Part shown: piece by piece, positions 1 to 5,489 of the stretch
Layout of the letters: each line of letters begins with the position of its first letter
Numbering within the stretch: the first letter of the stretch is position 1
Origin: an uncultured Eubacteriaceae bacterium
GTDB taxonomy: Bacteria; Bacillota; Clostridia; Eubacteriales; Eubacteriaceae
DNA length: 7,236 nucleotides
Reading direction: 5' to 3'
Assembly: GCA_947630385.1 (NCBI GenBank)
Contig: CANRHG010000099.1
Location: 1-7,236, forward strand
The notes under the pieces: generated by a model
What the model was told of the DNA's origin: nothing
The model's input: the letters and a program-made list of their open reading frames with translations, nothing else
Database searches by the model: none
Made by a program: the position numbers and the translations under genes

Positions 1-72
1 ATACGAGACCCGTACGTACGGTGCAACGGGAGGAATGAGGATTCCTTTTCTGGAATCCTTAACCTACCCTAT
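1..72 (+). mobile_element. Group II intron, 3' end (part of domain V and complete domain VI)
   Basis: The first bases read as the distal part of domain V: TACG (2-5) pairs with CGTA (11-14) around a short loop. A CG bulge (15-16) and TACGGTGC (17-24) follow, which would close on a 5' strand lying before the window. Domain VI runs from 28 to 69. GGGAGG (28-33) pairs with CCT (63-65) and CCC (67-69), leaving A66 bulged. An upper perfect 8-bp helix, AGGATTCC (38-45) with GGAATCCT (52-59), carries a TTTTCT loop. The bulged A is seven bases from a terminal AT (71-72), the spacing and AY ending known for group II branch points. The layout resembles the Ll.LtrB 3' end. The ribozyme core and any reverse transcriptase would lie upstream, outside the window. 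The exact splice point and class are inferred. Confidence 0.82.
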
Positions 73-80
73 TTCTCGCC

Positions 81-100
81 CCTTTTGGGTAACCTAAAGG
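81..100 (+). other. Small hairpin with GUAA tetraloop downstream of the intron
   Basis: CCTTTTGG (81-88) pairs with CCTAAAGG (93-100) apart from one T-T mismatch, around a GTAA loop of the GNRA type. No T-run follows, so it is not a convincing intrinsic terminator. It lies in the 3' exon, nine bases after the inferred intron end. It could be a transcript structure or chance; no function is assigned. The remaining bases up to the small gene at 174 are AT-rich and hold only the possible -10 listed separately. Confidence 0.3.
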
Positions 101-150
101 CCAGAATTTAAAAATTTTAAGACCAATAGAAATTGAAACGGTTTATAGGG

Positions 151-156
151 GATAAT
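151..156 (+). promoter_or_regulatory. Possible -10 box for the 174-1129 operon
   Basis: GATAAT lies 17 bases before the small-protein start codon. This would place transcription initiation near 163, right at the ribosome binding site, as at the other two promoters in the window. No good -35 element lies at 16-18 bp (TTGAAA at 133-138 is too close), so the call is weak. Transcription might instead read in from upstream, including from the intron. Confidence 0.3.
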
Positions 157-173
157 AGAAAAAGGAGAGAAAG

Positions 174-341
174 ATGCTAAAATTTTTGGAATTCTACTTC
201 GCTTACAGACTCCAGGAAAAAAGCGATAAAAGGCGTCGTGAAAAAGAAAAGAAGGCGAGTGAAGAGAAAGACTATATGATCTACAAAGGCGCTTACGTCG
301 ACAACCCAGAGCTTTTAAAGATACTGCGAGGAAAAAAATGA
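174..341 (+). CDS. Uncharacterised 55-residue charged small protein
   Basis: This short reading frame begins with ATG, preceded at a 6-base spacing by AGGAG (163-167). It ends in a TGA that overlaps the next gene's ATG (ATGA, 338-341). The strong ribosome binding site and overlap support a real, translationally coupled gene. Residues 1-12 are aromatic and hydrophobic (MLKFLEFYFAYR), suggesting an amphipathic helix that might touch a membrane or partner. Residues 13-33 are almost entirely Lys, Arg and Glu, likely a long charged helix. Residues 34-55 are mixed, with Tyr-rich YMIYKGAYVDNP. There are no cysteines and no full membrane span. I do not recognise a family. Its neighbour is a metallo-hydrolase, but no functional link can be read from the sequence. 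Confidence 0.68.
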   Translation: MLKFLEFYFAYRLQEKSDKRRREKEKKASEEKDYMIYKGAYVDNPELLKILRGKK

Positions 342-1129
342 AAGTAACCTCCCTTATAGAAAACACAAGAAAAAACGACGGTCTCATATCCGAACACGGG
401 CTAAGCCTTTTGATCGAGACCGGAGACAAAAGAATCCTCTTTGACTTTGGCCGAAGCGGCCGCTTTATCGATAACGCGGAAAAACTCGGAATCGATTTAA
501 ACCGGCTGGACGCGGCCATTCTTTCGCACGGCCACTACGATCACGCGAACGGTCTTAAACGGTTTTTGGAACACAACAAAACGGCTAAGGTTTTAGCGAG
601 CAAAGACGTCTTTAAAGATTACTATCACGGTAAGAAATATATCGGAGTAGACGAAGATTTAAAAAACTCGGACCGCTTTGTTTTCACCGACGATGACTAT
701 AAAATCTCTGAAAATATTTTTCTTATGAACTGTAACGACAAAGACCGTCTTTACCCGAACGACTCGGGTGGCTTCTTCGTAAAGAAAGGCGAAAACTTTG
801 TCCCGGATACTTTCCTACACGAACAGTATCTGTTAGTAGAAGAAGACGGTAAACGGATCCTATTTACCGGCTGCTCCCACAAAGGGATCTTAAATCTCGT
901 AGAGTGGCTAAGACCCGACGTTTTAATCGGAGGTTTTCATCTTATGGGACTTAATACCGAGACGGAAGAAGGAATAAAGCGGATCACGGAAGTCGGACGG
1001 AAGTTAAACGATTACAATACGGTCTTTTACACCTGTCACTGTACAGGGGAGAGCGCCTATAAGCTCTTAAAACCTGTAATGGGTGAAAACCTTAACTATC
1101 TCTCAACGGGTGAAACGATCACAATTTAG
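338..1129 (+). CDS. Metallo-beta-lactamase-fold hydrolase, COG1237 type
   Basis: A 263-residue cytosolic enzyme of the metallo-beta-lactamase superfamily, in the group often labelled 7,8-dihydropterin-6-methyl-4-(beta-D-ribofuranosyl)aminobenzene 5'-phosphate synthase. That label comes from a methanogen enzyme and is over-propagated, so the substrate here is unknown. The metal-binding motif HGHYDH is at residues 64-69. Further conserved stations are HEQ at 161-163, GCSH at 178-181, GGFH at 198-201 and CHCTG at 233-237, in the order seen across the group. Residues 1-40 form the usual first strands (NTRKNDGL and FDFG). The length is normal and no signal peptide is seen. The ATG has GAGGA five bases upstream (328-332) and overlaps the small gene by four bases. 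A terminator follows immediately. The family is confident; the reaction is not. Confidence 0.9.
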   Translation: MKVTSLIENTRKNDGLISEHGLSLLIETGDKRILFDFGRSGRFIDNAEKLGIDLNRLDAAILSHGHYDHANGLKRFLEHNKTAKVLASKDVFKDYYHGKKYIGVDEDLKNSDRFVFTDDDYKISENIFLMNCNDKDRLYPNDSGGFFVKKGENFVPDTFLHEQYLLVEEDGKRILFTGCSHKGILNLVEWLRPDVLIGGFHLMGLNTETEEGIKRITEVGRKLNDYNTVFYTCHCTGESAYKLLKPVMGENLNYLSTGETITI

Positions 1130-1173
1130 CGGTTCCTAGACCTAAATTACGGGCTTAGGAGCCGTTTTCTTTT
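1130..1173 (+). terminator. Intrinsic terminator of the 174-1129 operon
   Basis: CGGTTCCTA (1130-1138) pairs with TAGGAGCCG (1156-1164) in a 9-bp stem with one G-U pair, followed directly by TTTTCTTTT (1165-1173). It starts one base after the hydrolase stop codon. The 3' arm overlaps the stop codon of the convergent merR-type gene, so the element and that gene's last codons share bases. On the minus strand no good T-run follows, so termination is probably one-directional. Confidence 0.8.
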
Positions 1174-1517
1174 ATCATCCCTTCATATATCCCAATTTTT
1201 TCGTTTAAGTTTTCTAGATAATCTTCCCACCTAATAATTTGCTCCTCTACTCGTCTTTTGTGCTTTCTTAGAATCTCTAGCCTCTCGGAAACTGTTTCGT
1301 CTCCCTGATACCGGAGACTTGCGAACGTTTCGATCTCTTTTATCGGCATACCGGTGTTCTTAAGTCTTAAGATAAACTCGAGCCACGCGAGATCTTTTTG
1401 ACTAAAATCCCGGTGACCGCTTGTGTCCCTATCAATTTTTATGAGTCCGCGTTTTTCATAGTACCGGATACGGCTCTCAGGGAGCCCTAGTCTCTTTGCT
1501 ATTTCACTTATTTTCAT
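1155..1517 (-). CDS. MerR-family transcriptional regulator, AdhR/YraB-like
   Basis: A 120-residue DNA-binding regulator. Residues 1-23 form the MerR helix-turn-helix (MKISEIAKRLGLPESRIRYY), residues 30-39 the wing (RDTSGHRDFS), and residues 40-70 the second helical pair with LKNTGMPIKEI, typical of the AdhR/NmlR-like branch. Residues 79-117 form the dimerisation coiled coil, after which the protein ends, so there is no separate effector domain. It has no cysteine; the AdhR/NmlR thiol position, just before LKNTGMP, appears to be Arg51, so aldehyde sensing through that thiol is not supported. An alternative ATG at 1538 adds seven residues. I prefer 1517: it gives the standard family N-terminus, leaves the divergent promoter outside the gene, and lies downstream of the likely start of transcription. 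It probably controls the divergent 1575-1955 gene and itself. Confidence 0.88.
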   Translation of the reverse strand: MKISEIAKRLGLPESRIRYYEKRGLIKIDRDTSGHRDFSQKDLAWLEFILRLKNTGMPIKEIETFASLRYQGDETVSERLEILRKHKRRVEEQIIRWEDYLENLNEKIGIYEGMIKENGS

Positions 1518-1524
1518 TTTCCCT

Positions 1525-1555
1525 TTGACCTCGACCATGGTTTAAGTTTTATCCT
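1525..1555 (+). promoter_or_regulatory. MerR-type promoter with 19-bp spacer and operator palindrome
   Basis: TTGACC (1525-1530) and TATCCT (1550-1555) are separated by 19 bp. That long spacing is the known signature of promoters remodelled by MerR activators. Inside the spacer is the perfect palindrome ACCATGGT (1534-1541), within a broader imperfect dyad spanning about 1528-1547 (7 of 10 positions symmetric). Transcription would begin near 1562, immediately before the ribosome binding site AAGGAGG (1563-1569). The inferred regulator is the adjacent divergent gene. Confidence 0.6.
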
Positions 1556-1556
1556 A

Positions 1557-1585
1557 ATTATCAAGGAGGCAGTTATGAAAAACAA
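1557..1585 (-). promoter_or_regulatory. Divergent promoter for the MerR-family gene
   Basis: On the minus strand TTGTTT (1585-1580) is followed after 17 bp by GATAAT (1562-1557). Initiation would fall near 1550, inside the operator region, giving a leader of about 33 bases to the 1517 start. The element overlaps the ribosome binding site and first codons of the divergent gene. Binding of the regulator between the two promoters could therefore control both. Confidence 0.45.
1563..1569 (+). promoter_or_regulatory. Strong ribosome binding site AAGGAGG
   Basis: A full Shine-Dalgarno match lies five bases before the ATG at 1575, fixing the start of the carboxymuconolactone-decarboxylase-family gene. 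Confidence 0.8.
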
Positions 1586-1955
1586 TAGGTACGAAATAGG
1601 ATTAAGGAATTTAGAAAGAGTCGACGGTAACGGCGGAAGAAACGTTATTAAGTCACTCGAGGAGATCGCGCCGGATCTGGGGGACTATATCATCACCTTT
1701 GCCTTTGGGGAAATTTACGACCGCGGGGGACTTTCTCTTAAAGAGCGGGAAATGATCACAATTACAAGTTTACTTAGCCAAGGAGGGACGGAGCCTCAGC
1801 TTAAGGTTCACATAAAAGGCGCGCTAAACGTAGGACTTTCGAAAGAAAAAATTATTGAAACCTTTATCCAGTGCATTCCTTACGTCGGCTTTCCGAGAGT
1901 GTTAAACGCCGTAAACGTAGCCAAAGAAGTCTTTAGGGAAGAAGAAAAAAGGTGA
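1575..1955 (+). CDS. Carboxymuconolactone decarboxylase family protein (AhpD-like fold)
   Basis: A 126-residue all-helical protein of the CMD/AhpD-like superfamily. The core runs through residues 52-110: LSLKERE (53-59), TSLLSQGG (64-71), the family signature LKVHIKGALNVGLSKEKI (76-93) and the following helix with QCIPYVGFPRVLNA (99-112). The only cysteine is C100. The CxxC pair that makes AhpD a peroxidase partner is absent, so redox activity of that type is unlikely. Lactone decarboxylation is also unproven, because many family members have no known substrate. Divergent pairing with an AdhR-like MerR regulator recalls the Bacillus subtilis adhR/yraC/adhA locus, which responds to reactive aldehydes. 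A stress or detoxification role is therefore inferred. It is probably transcribed alone. No terminator is evident before the serC promoter. Confidence 0.9.
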   Translation: MKNNRYEIGLRNLERVDGNGGRNVIKSLEEIAPDLGDYIITFAFGEIYDRGGLSLKEREMITITSLLSQGGTEPQLKVHIKGALNVGLSKEKIIETFIQCIPYVGFPRVLNAVNVAKEVFREEEKR

Positions 1956-2009
1956 GAATTTTGCAGTAAATTTAAACTTAGCGTGATAATTTTAGAGTAC
2001 CGTTTACAA

Positions 2010-2038
2010 TTGAATCAGATTTTTACCTCTAATATAAT
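2010..2038 (+). promoter_or_regulatory. Sigma-A promoter of the serC operon
   Basis: TTGAAT (2010-2015) and a perfect TATAAT (2033-2038) are separated by 17 bp, a near-consensus housekeeping promoter. Initiation would be near 2045, giving a leader of only about 13 bases. That leaves no room for a T-box, riboswitch or attenuator between promoter and start codon. The surrounding intergenic stretch is AT-rich. Confidence 0.85.
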
Positions 2039-2047
2039 AGATAAGTT

Positions 2048-2053
2048 GGAGGT
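2048..2053 (+). promoter_or_regulatory. Ribosome binding site GGAGGT of serC
   Basis: GGAGGT lies four bases before the ATG at 2058. It decides the serC start: an in-frame GTG at 1983 lies upstream of the promoter and would add 25 residues not found in the family. Confidence 0.85.
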
Positions 2054-2057
2054 AACC

Positions 2058-3164
2058 ATGAATCGAGTATACAATTTTTCAGCCGGACCTTCGGCTCTTC
2101 CGGAAGACGTGCTACAAAAAGCAGCAGACGAAATGTTAAACTACAACGACACCGGAATGTCCGTCATGGAAATGAGCCACCGCTCGGCCGATTTTAAAGA
2201 TATATTGACCAAAGCCAAAGACGACTTAAGAGAGCTCATGAACATCCCCGAGGACTACGAGATCCTCTTTTTACAGGGTGGAGCCTCGACCCAGTTTGCG
2301 GCTATCCCCTTAAACTTCATGAACGGCTCGGGAAAAGCCGACTACATTATTACCGGGCAGTGGGCCAAAAAGGCCTTTGAAGAAGCCAAAAAATACGGCG
2401 ACGTCGTCGAAGCGGCGAGCTCTGCCGACAAAAACTACACCTACATCCCGATCACGGACAGGAACAGCTTCAGAGAGGACGCGGATTACGTCTACGTTAC
2501 CGGGAACAATACGATCTACGGTACGAGATTCCGGCCCGAAAGTTATCCCGATACTGGGGACATACCGCTTTTTGCCGATATCTCGTCTTCGATTCTTTCC
2601 GAACCGATCGACGTGAGCAAGTTCGGTCTGCTCTACGCCGGAGCCCAAAAAAACATGGGACCGGCCGGAGTCACGGTCGTGATCGTAAGAAAAGACCTAC
2701 TAGGAAAACAAAGGGATATCACCCCGACCATGCTCAATTATAAGATCATGGCCGATAACGATTCGCTCTATAACACCCCGCCGACGTACGGGATCTATGT
2801 TTTAGGTCTTGTCTTAGAACACCTTAAAGAGCTCGGCGGGATCGAAGCGATGAAAGAACTAAACGAGAAAAAGGCAGGCCTTCTGTACGACTATCTCGAC
2901 CACTCAAAACTCTTTAAGGGGACCGTCGTACCCAAGGACCGCTCCTTAATGAACGTTCCGTTTGTCATCGGGGACAAAGACCTGGAAGAAGAGTTCGTCA
3001 AAAAAGCCGAAAAAAGAGGTCTCGTTAATCTTAAGGGCCACCGCACGGTCGGTGGGATGCGCGCTTCGATCTATAACGCGATGCCGCTCGAAGGCGTAAA
3101 AGCCCTCGTTGATTTTATGAAAGAGTTTGAAGAAGAACATGTTCAAGGTACTGACACTAAATAA
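2058..3164 (+). CDS. serC: Phosphoserine aminotransferase
   Basis: A 368-residue PLP-dependent (class V fold) aminotransferase that makes O-phospho-L-serine from 3-phosphohydroxypyruvate with glutamate as amino donor, the second step of serine synthesis. The N-terminus carries the SerC hallmark VYNFSAGPSALP (4-15) and MSHRS (39-43). GGAST (74-78) binds the PLP phosphate and W102 stacks on the ring. TGNNTIYGT (148-156) and D174 line the cofactor site. K198 in YAGAQKNMGPAG (193-204) is the Schiff-base lysine. GHRTVGGMRASIYNAMP (327-343), with R335, is the conserved substrate-binding C-terminal motif. The length matches the family (about 360). The last nine or so residues run beyond the usual end and overlap the serA start by 26 bases. 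It is the first gene of the operon. Confidence 0.97.
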   Translation: MNRVYNFSAGPSALPEDVLQKAADEMLNYNDTGMSVMEMSHRSADFKDILTKAKDDLRELMNIPEDYEILFLQGGASTQFAAIPLNFMNGSGKADYIITGQWAKKAFEEAKKYGDVVEAASSADKNYTYIPITDRNSFREDADYVYVTGNNTIYGTRFRPESYPDTGDIPLFADISSSILSEPIDVSKFGLLYAGAQKNMGPAGVTVVIVRKDLLGKQRDITPTMLNYKIMADNDSLYNTPPTYGIYVLGLVLEHLKELGGIEAMKELNEKKAGLLYDYLDHSKLFKGTVVPKDRSLMNVPFVIGDKDLEEEFVKKAEKRGLVNLKGHRTVGGMRASIYNAMPLEGVKALVDFMKEFEEEHVQGTDTK

Positions 3165-4299
3165 GATATCAAAAAAAGGACTAAAACAGCTCCCCAAAGA
3201 TTTCGTCGTCTCCGATGATATCAAGGATCCGGACGCGATCCTCGTGCGCTCGGCAAATCTCCATGATATGGAAATTCCCAGAAGTGTAAAATTCATCGGC
3301 CGGGCGGGAGCAGGGACGAACAACATTCCGATCGAGCGCTGCTCAAAGGAAGGGATCGTCGTCTGTAACACGCCGGGAGCCAACGCGAACGCCGTAAAAG
3401 AACTCGTCGCGGCGGGGCTCTTACTTTCTTCTAGAAAACTCATCGACGGGATCGACTGGGTAAAAAACCAGGACGGTGAAGAGATCGACAAAAAGGTCGA
3501 AAAAAACAAGAGCATGTTCGCCGGGCCCGAGCTAAAAGGCAAGCGCCTTGGCGTGATCGGCCTTGGAGCCATCGGGGTTCTCGTGGCCAACATGGCCGAA
3601 CAGCTGGGTATGCGTGTCTACGGTTTTGACCCGTACATCTCAATTGATAACGCCTGGGGACTTTCAAGTAGGGTCAAACGCTCAAAGAGCGTAGAAAAGA
3701 TCTTTGAAAACTGCGACTACGTTACGATCCATATTCCGTTTATGGAAGAGACGAAAAATTACGTAAACGAAGAACTTCTAGCCCTCCCTAAAAAGGGACT
3801 AAGGCTCTTAAACTTTGCCCGAGGGGGCCTGGTCGATAACGAGGCGCTGAAAAAAGCTATAGAAGAAGGAAAAGTCAAGTCCTATATCACGGACTTTCCG
3901 AGTGAGGACCTCCTTGGCGTAGAAAACGTCATCGCCGTACCCCACCTTGGGGCCTCGACACCGGAAAGTGAAGAAAACTGCGCGGTCATGATCGTCGACG
4001 AGATGGTCAATTACCTAACGCAGGGAAATATCATTAACTCCGTCAATTATCCGGATCTTGATATGGGCGTGATCGACACGGTCGGGCGCATCACGATCTG
4101 CCACCACAACATCCCGAACATGATCGCCCAGACGACCGCGATCCTCGCCCAGGACAACATCAATATCGCTAATCTTAGTAATACCAGTAGGGGCGAGCTC
4201 GCCTATACGATCATCGATACCGACTCTCCGGTGAGCCAAAAGGTAAAAGAAGACCTGTATAAAATCTCCGGCGTCACCAGGGTTCGGATCCTAAAGTAA
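3139..4299 (+). CDS. serA: D-3-phosphoglycerate dehydrogenase, short type with C-terminal ACT domain
   Basis: A 386-residue NAD-dependent dehydrogenase that oxidises 3-phosphoglycerate to 3-phosphohydroxypyruvate, the committed step of serine synthesis. The N-terminal substrate-binding half includes RAGAGTNN (55-62) and NTPGANANAV (77-86). The Rossmann fold has GLGAIG (141-146) and the NAD-ribose aspartate D164. The catalytic set is visible: R228 in FARGGLVD, E256 in TDFPSED and H269 in PHLGAST. Residues from about 316 to 386 form a single ACT domain, the usual serine feedback site. The extra ASB domain of long SerA forms is absent. I chose ATG 3139 (MFKVLTLNKIS, the family start) over a TTG at 3127. 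Its ribosome binding site is weak (GAAGAAG), so it probably depends on coupling to serC, which it overlaps by 26 bases. Confidence 0.96.
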   Translation: MFKVLTLNKISKKGLKQLPKDFVVSDDIKDPDAILVRSANLHDMEIPRSVKFIGRAGAGTNNIPIERCSKEGIVVCNTPGANANAVKELVAAGLLLSSRKLIDGIDWVKNQDGEEIDKKVEKNKSMFAGPELKGKRLGVIGLGAIGVLVANMAEQLGMRVYGFDPYISIDNAWGLSSRVKRSKSVEKIFENCDYVTIHIPFMEETKNYVNEELLALPKKGLRLLNFARGGLVDNEALKKAIEEGKVKSYITDFPSEDLLGVENVIAVPHLGASTPESEENCAVMIVDEMVNYLTQGNIINSVNYPDLDMGVIDTVGRITICHHNIPNMIAQTTAILAQDNINIANLSNTSRGELAYTIIDTDSPVSQKVKEDLYKISGVTRVRILK

Positions 4300-5489
4300 T
4301 GGCAACGATTCGACCTTTTAAGGCGACCCATCCGGCACACGGGCTTTACGACAAAATCGCGGCGCTTCCGTACGACGTGCTAAACCGGAGGGAAGCCAAA
4401 GCGGAAGTTAAAAGAAATCCGTATTCCTTTCTTAAAATCGACAGAGCCGAGACGACGATGGACGACAGCGTAAACAAGCACGACGTCTCGGTCTTTAAAA
4501 AGGCAAGGGAGAATTTTTTAAGCTTCATTGATGAAGGAAAATTTGTCCGCGAGCCCGAAGAAAGCTATTATCTGTACGAGCTCACCAAAGACGGTCGCAG
4601 TCAAACGGGACTGGTCGCGACCTGTTTTGTGGACGAATACGGTAGCGTTATAAAAAAACACGAAGAGACCCGTAAGAGCAAGGAGATCGACCGCGTAAAC
4701 CACGTCGAGCACGTAAAGGCCCATACGGGACCGATCTTCCTTACCTATAAAGACGAAAAAGAAATTACGGATTTGATCGAGGAGCAAAAAAAGGGGACAC
4801 CCATCTTTGATTTTGTCAGCGACGACGGGGTAAGACACAGAGGCTGGAAGGTAGAAAAAGACGTAGAGGACGAACTTACCTCACTGTTTGGAAAACTCGA
4901 CAGTCTTTATATCGCCGACGGGCACCACCGCTGCGCTTCGGCGGTGGCGGTAGCGGAAAAAGTTAAGGCTCCCGAAGCCAGGTACTTTCTGTCGGTTCTT
5001 TTTCCGGCCTCCGAGCTTCACGTATACGATTACAACCGCGTCGTCAGTGACTTAAACGGGCTAACCCCTGAGGCTTTTATAAGCCGTATTAAAGAAGACT
5101 TTACGGTCACCCCGAAGACGGGGGAAGTCCACCCCGAAAAAGAAGGCCAGTTTGGTATGTTTCTAGACGGTAAATGGTACTTGCTCGAGGCCAAAGAAAA
5201 ACCGGAGGGCGTGGTAGCATCCCTTGACGTATCCATCCTTTACGATAAGATCTTAAGTCCGGTCTTAGGGATCGGAGATCAGCGCACCGACAAGCGCATC
5301 AGCTTTGTCGGCGGCGTGCGGGGACTTAAAGAACTGGAAGACAGGACCGGTGAGGGGGTGGCTTTTAGCCTTTATCCCACGAGTATTGATAAAGTTATCA
5401 CCGTAGCCGATATGGGTCTTACGATGCCACCGAAGAGCACCTGGTTTGAGCCAAAATTAAGGAGCGGTCTTTTTATCCATGAGTTCTAA
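4299..5489 (+). CDS. DUF1015 family protein of the serine operon
   Basis: A 396-residue cytosolic protein of the DUF1015 family. Conserved blocks, in order: IRPFKA (4-9), PYDV (24-27), KKHEETR (119-125) with D131, ADGHHR (206-211) followed by helix-forming A/V residues, and the C-terminal block MPPKSTWFEPKLRSG (376-390). The length is typical. The function is not established. DUF1015 genes commonly sit beside serC and serA in clostridia, so a role in serine or phosphoserine metabolism is inferred. The DGHHR motif resembles the DGxHR-type motif of ParB/Srx-fold proteins, a fold that includes the free serine kinases SerK and SbnI. That is a motif-level similarity only. The start ATG overlaps the serA stop (TAATG) and lacks a good ribosome binding site, pointing to coupled translation. 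Confidence 0.93.
   Translation: MATIRPFKATHPAHGLYDKIAALPYDVLNRREAKAEVKRNPYSFLKIDRAETTMDDSVNKHDVSVFKKARENFLSFIDEGKFVREPEESYYLYELTKDGRSQTGLVATCFVDEYGSVIKKHEETRKSKEIDRVNHVEHVKAHTGPIFLTYKDEKEITDLIEEQKKGTPIFDFVSDDGVRHRGWKVEKDVEDELTSLFGKLDSLYIADGHHRCASAVAVAEKVKAPEARYFLSVLFPASELHVYDYNRVVSDLNGLTPEAFISRIKEDFTVTPKTGEVHPEKEGQFGMFLDGKWYLLEAKEKPEGVVASLDVSILYDKILSPVLGIGDQRTDKRISFVGGVRGLKELEDRTGEGVAFSLYPTSIDKVITVADMGLTMPPKSTWFEPKLRSGLFIHEF

Noticed and set aside
94..519. 141-residue minus-strand open frame
   Set aside because: It lies opposite two well-supported plus-strand genes, with low-complexity Ser/Phe/Leu composition and no recognisable domain.
1518..1538. Longer MerR-regulator start at 1538
   Set aside because: The codon sits inside the operator palindrome, its AGGA is 13 bases away and would fall outside the predicted transcript, and the family starts at MKISEIAKRLG. 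It is still possible.
1956..2009. Terminator or leader RNA between the CMD-family gene and serC
   Set aside because: The stretch is AT-rich but has no GC stem followed by a T-run and no T-box or riboswitch core; only the serC promoter is supported.
1983..2057. GTG-started N-terminal extension of SerC
   Set aside because: It lies upstream of a near-consensus promoter and a strong ribosome binding site at 2048-2053, and SerC proteins start at the NFSAGP block.
2310..2648. Open frames on both strands within serC
   Set aside because: They are out-of-frame shadows of serC with Arg/Val- or Thr/Arg-rich composition and no family features.
3127..3138. TTG start giving SerA four extra residues
   Set aside because: The ATG at 3139 gives the usual family N-terminus, and the TTG has no better ribosome binding site.
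2946..3667. Minus-strand open frames over the serC/serA junction
   Set aside because: They are shadows of the two enzymes whose catalytic residues are intact on the plus strand.
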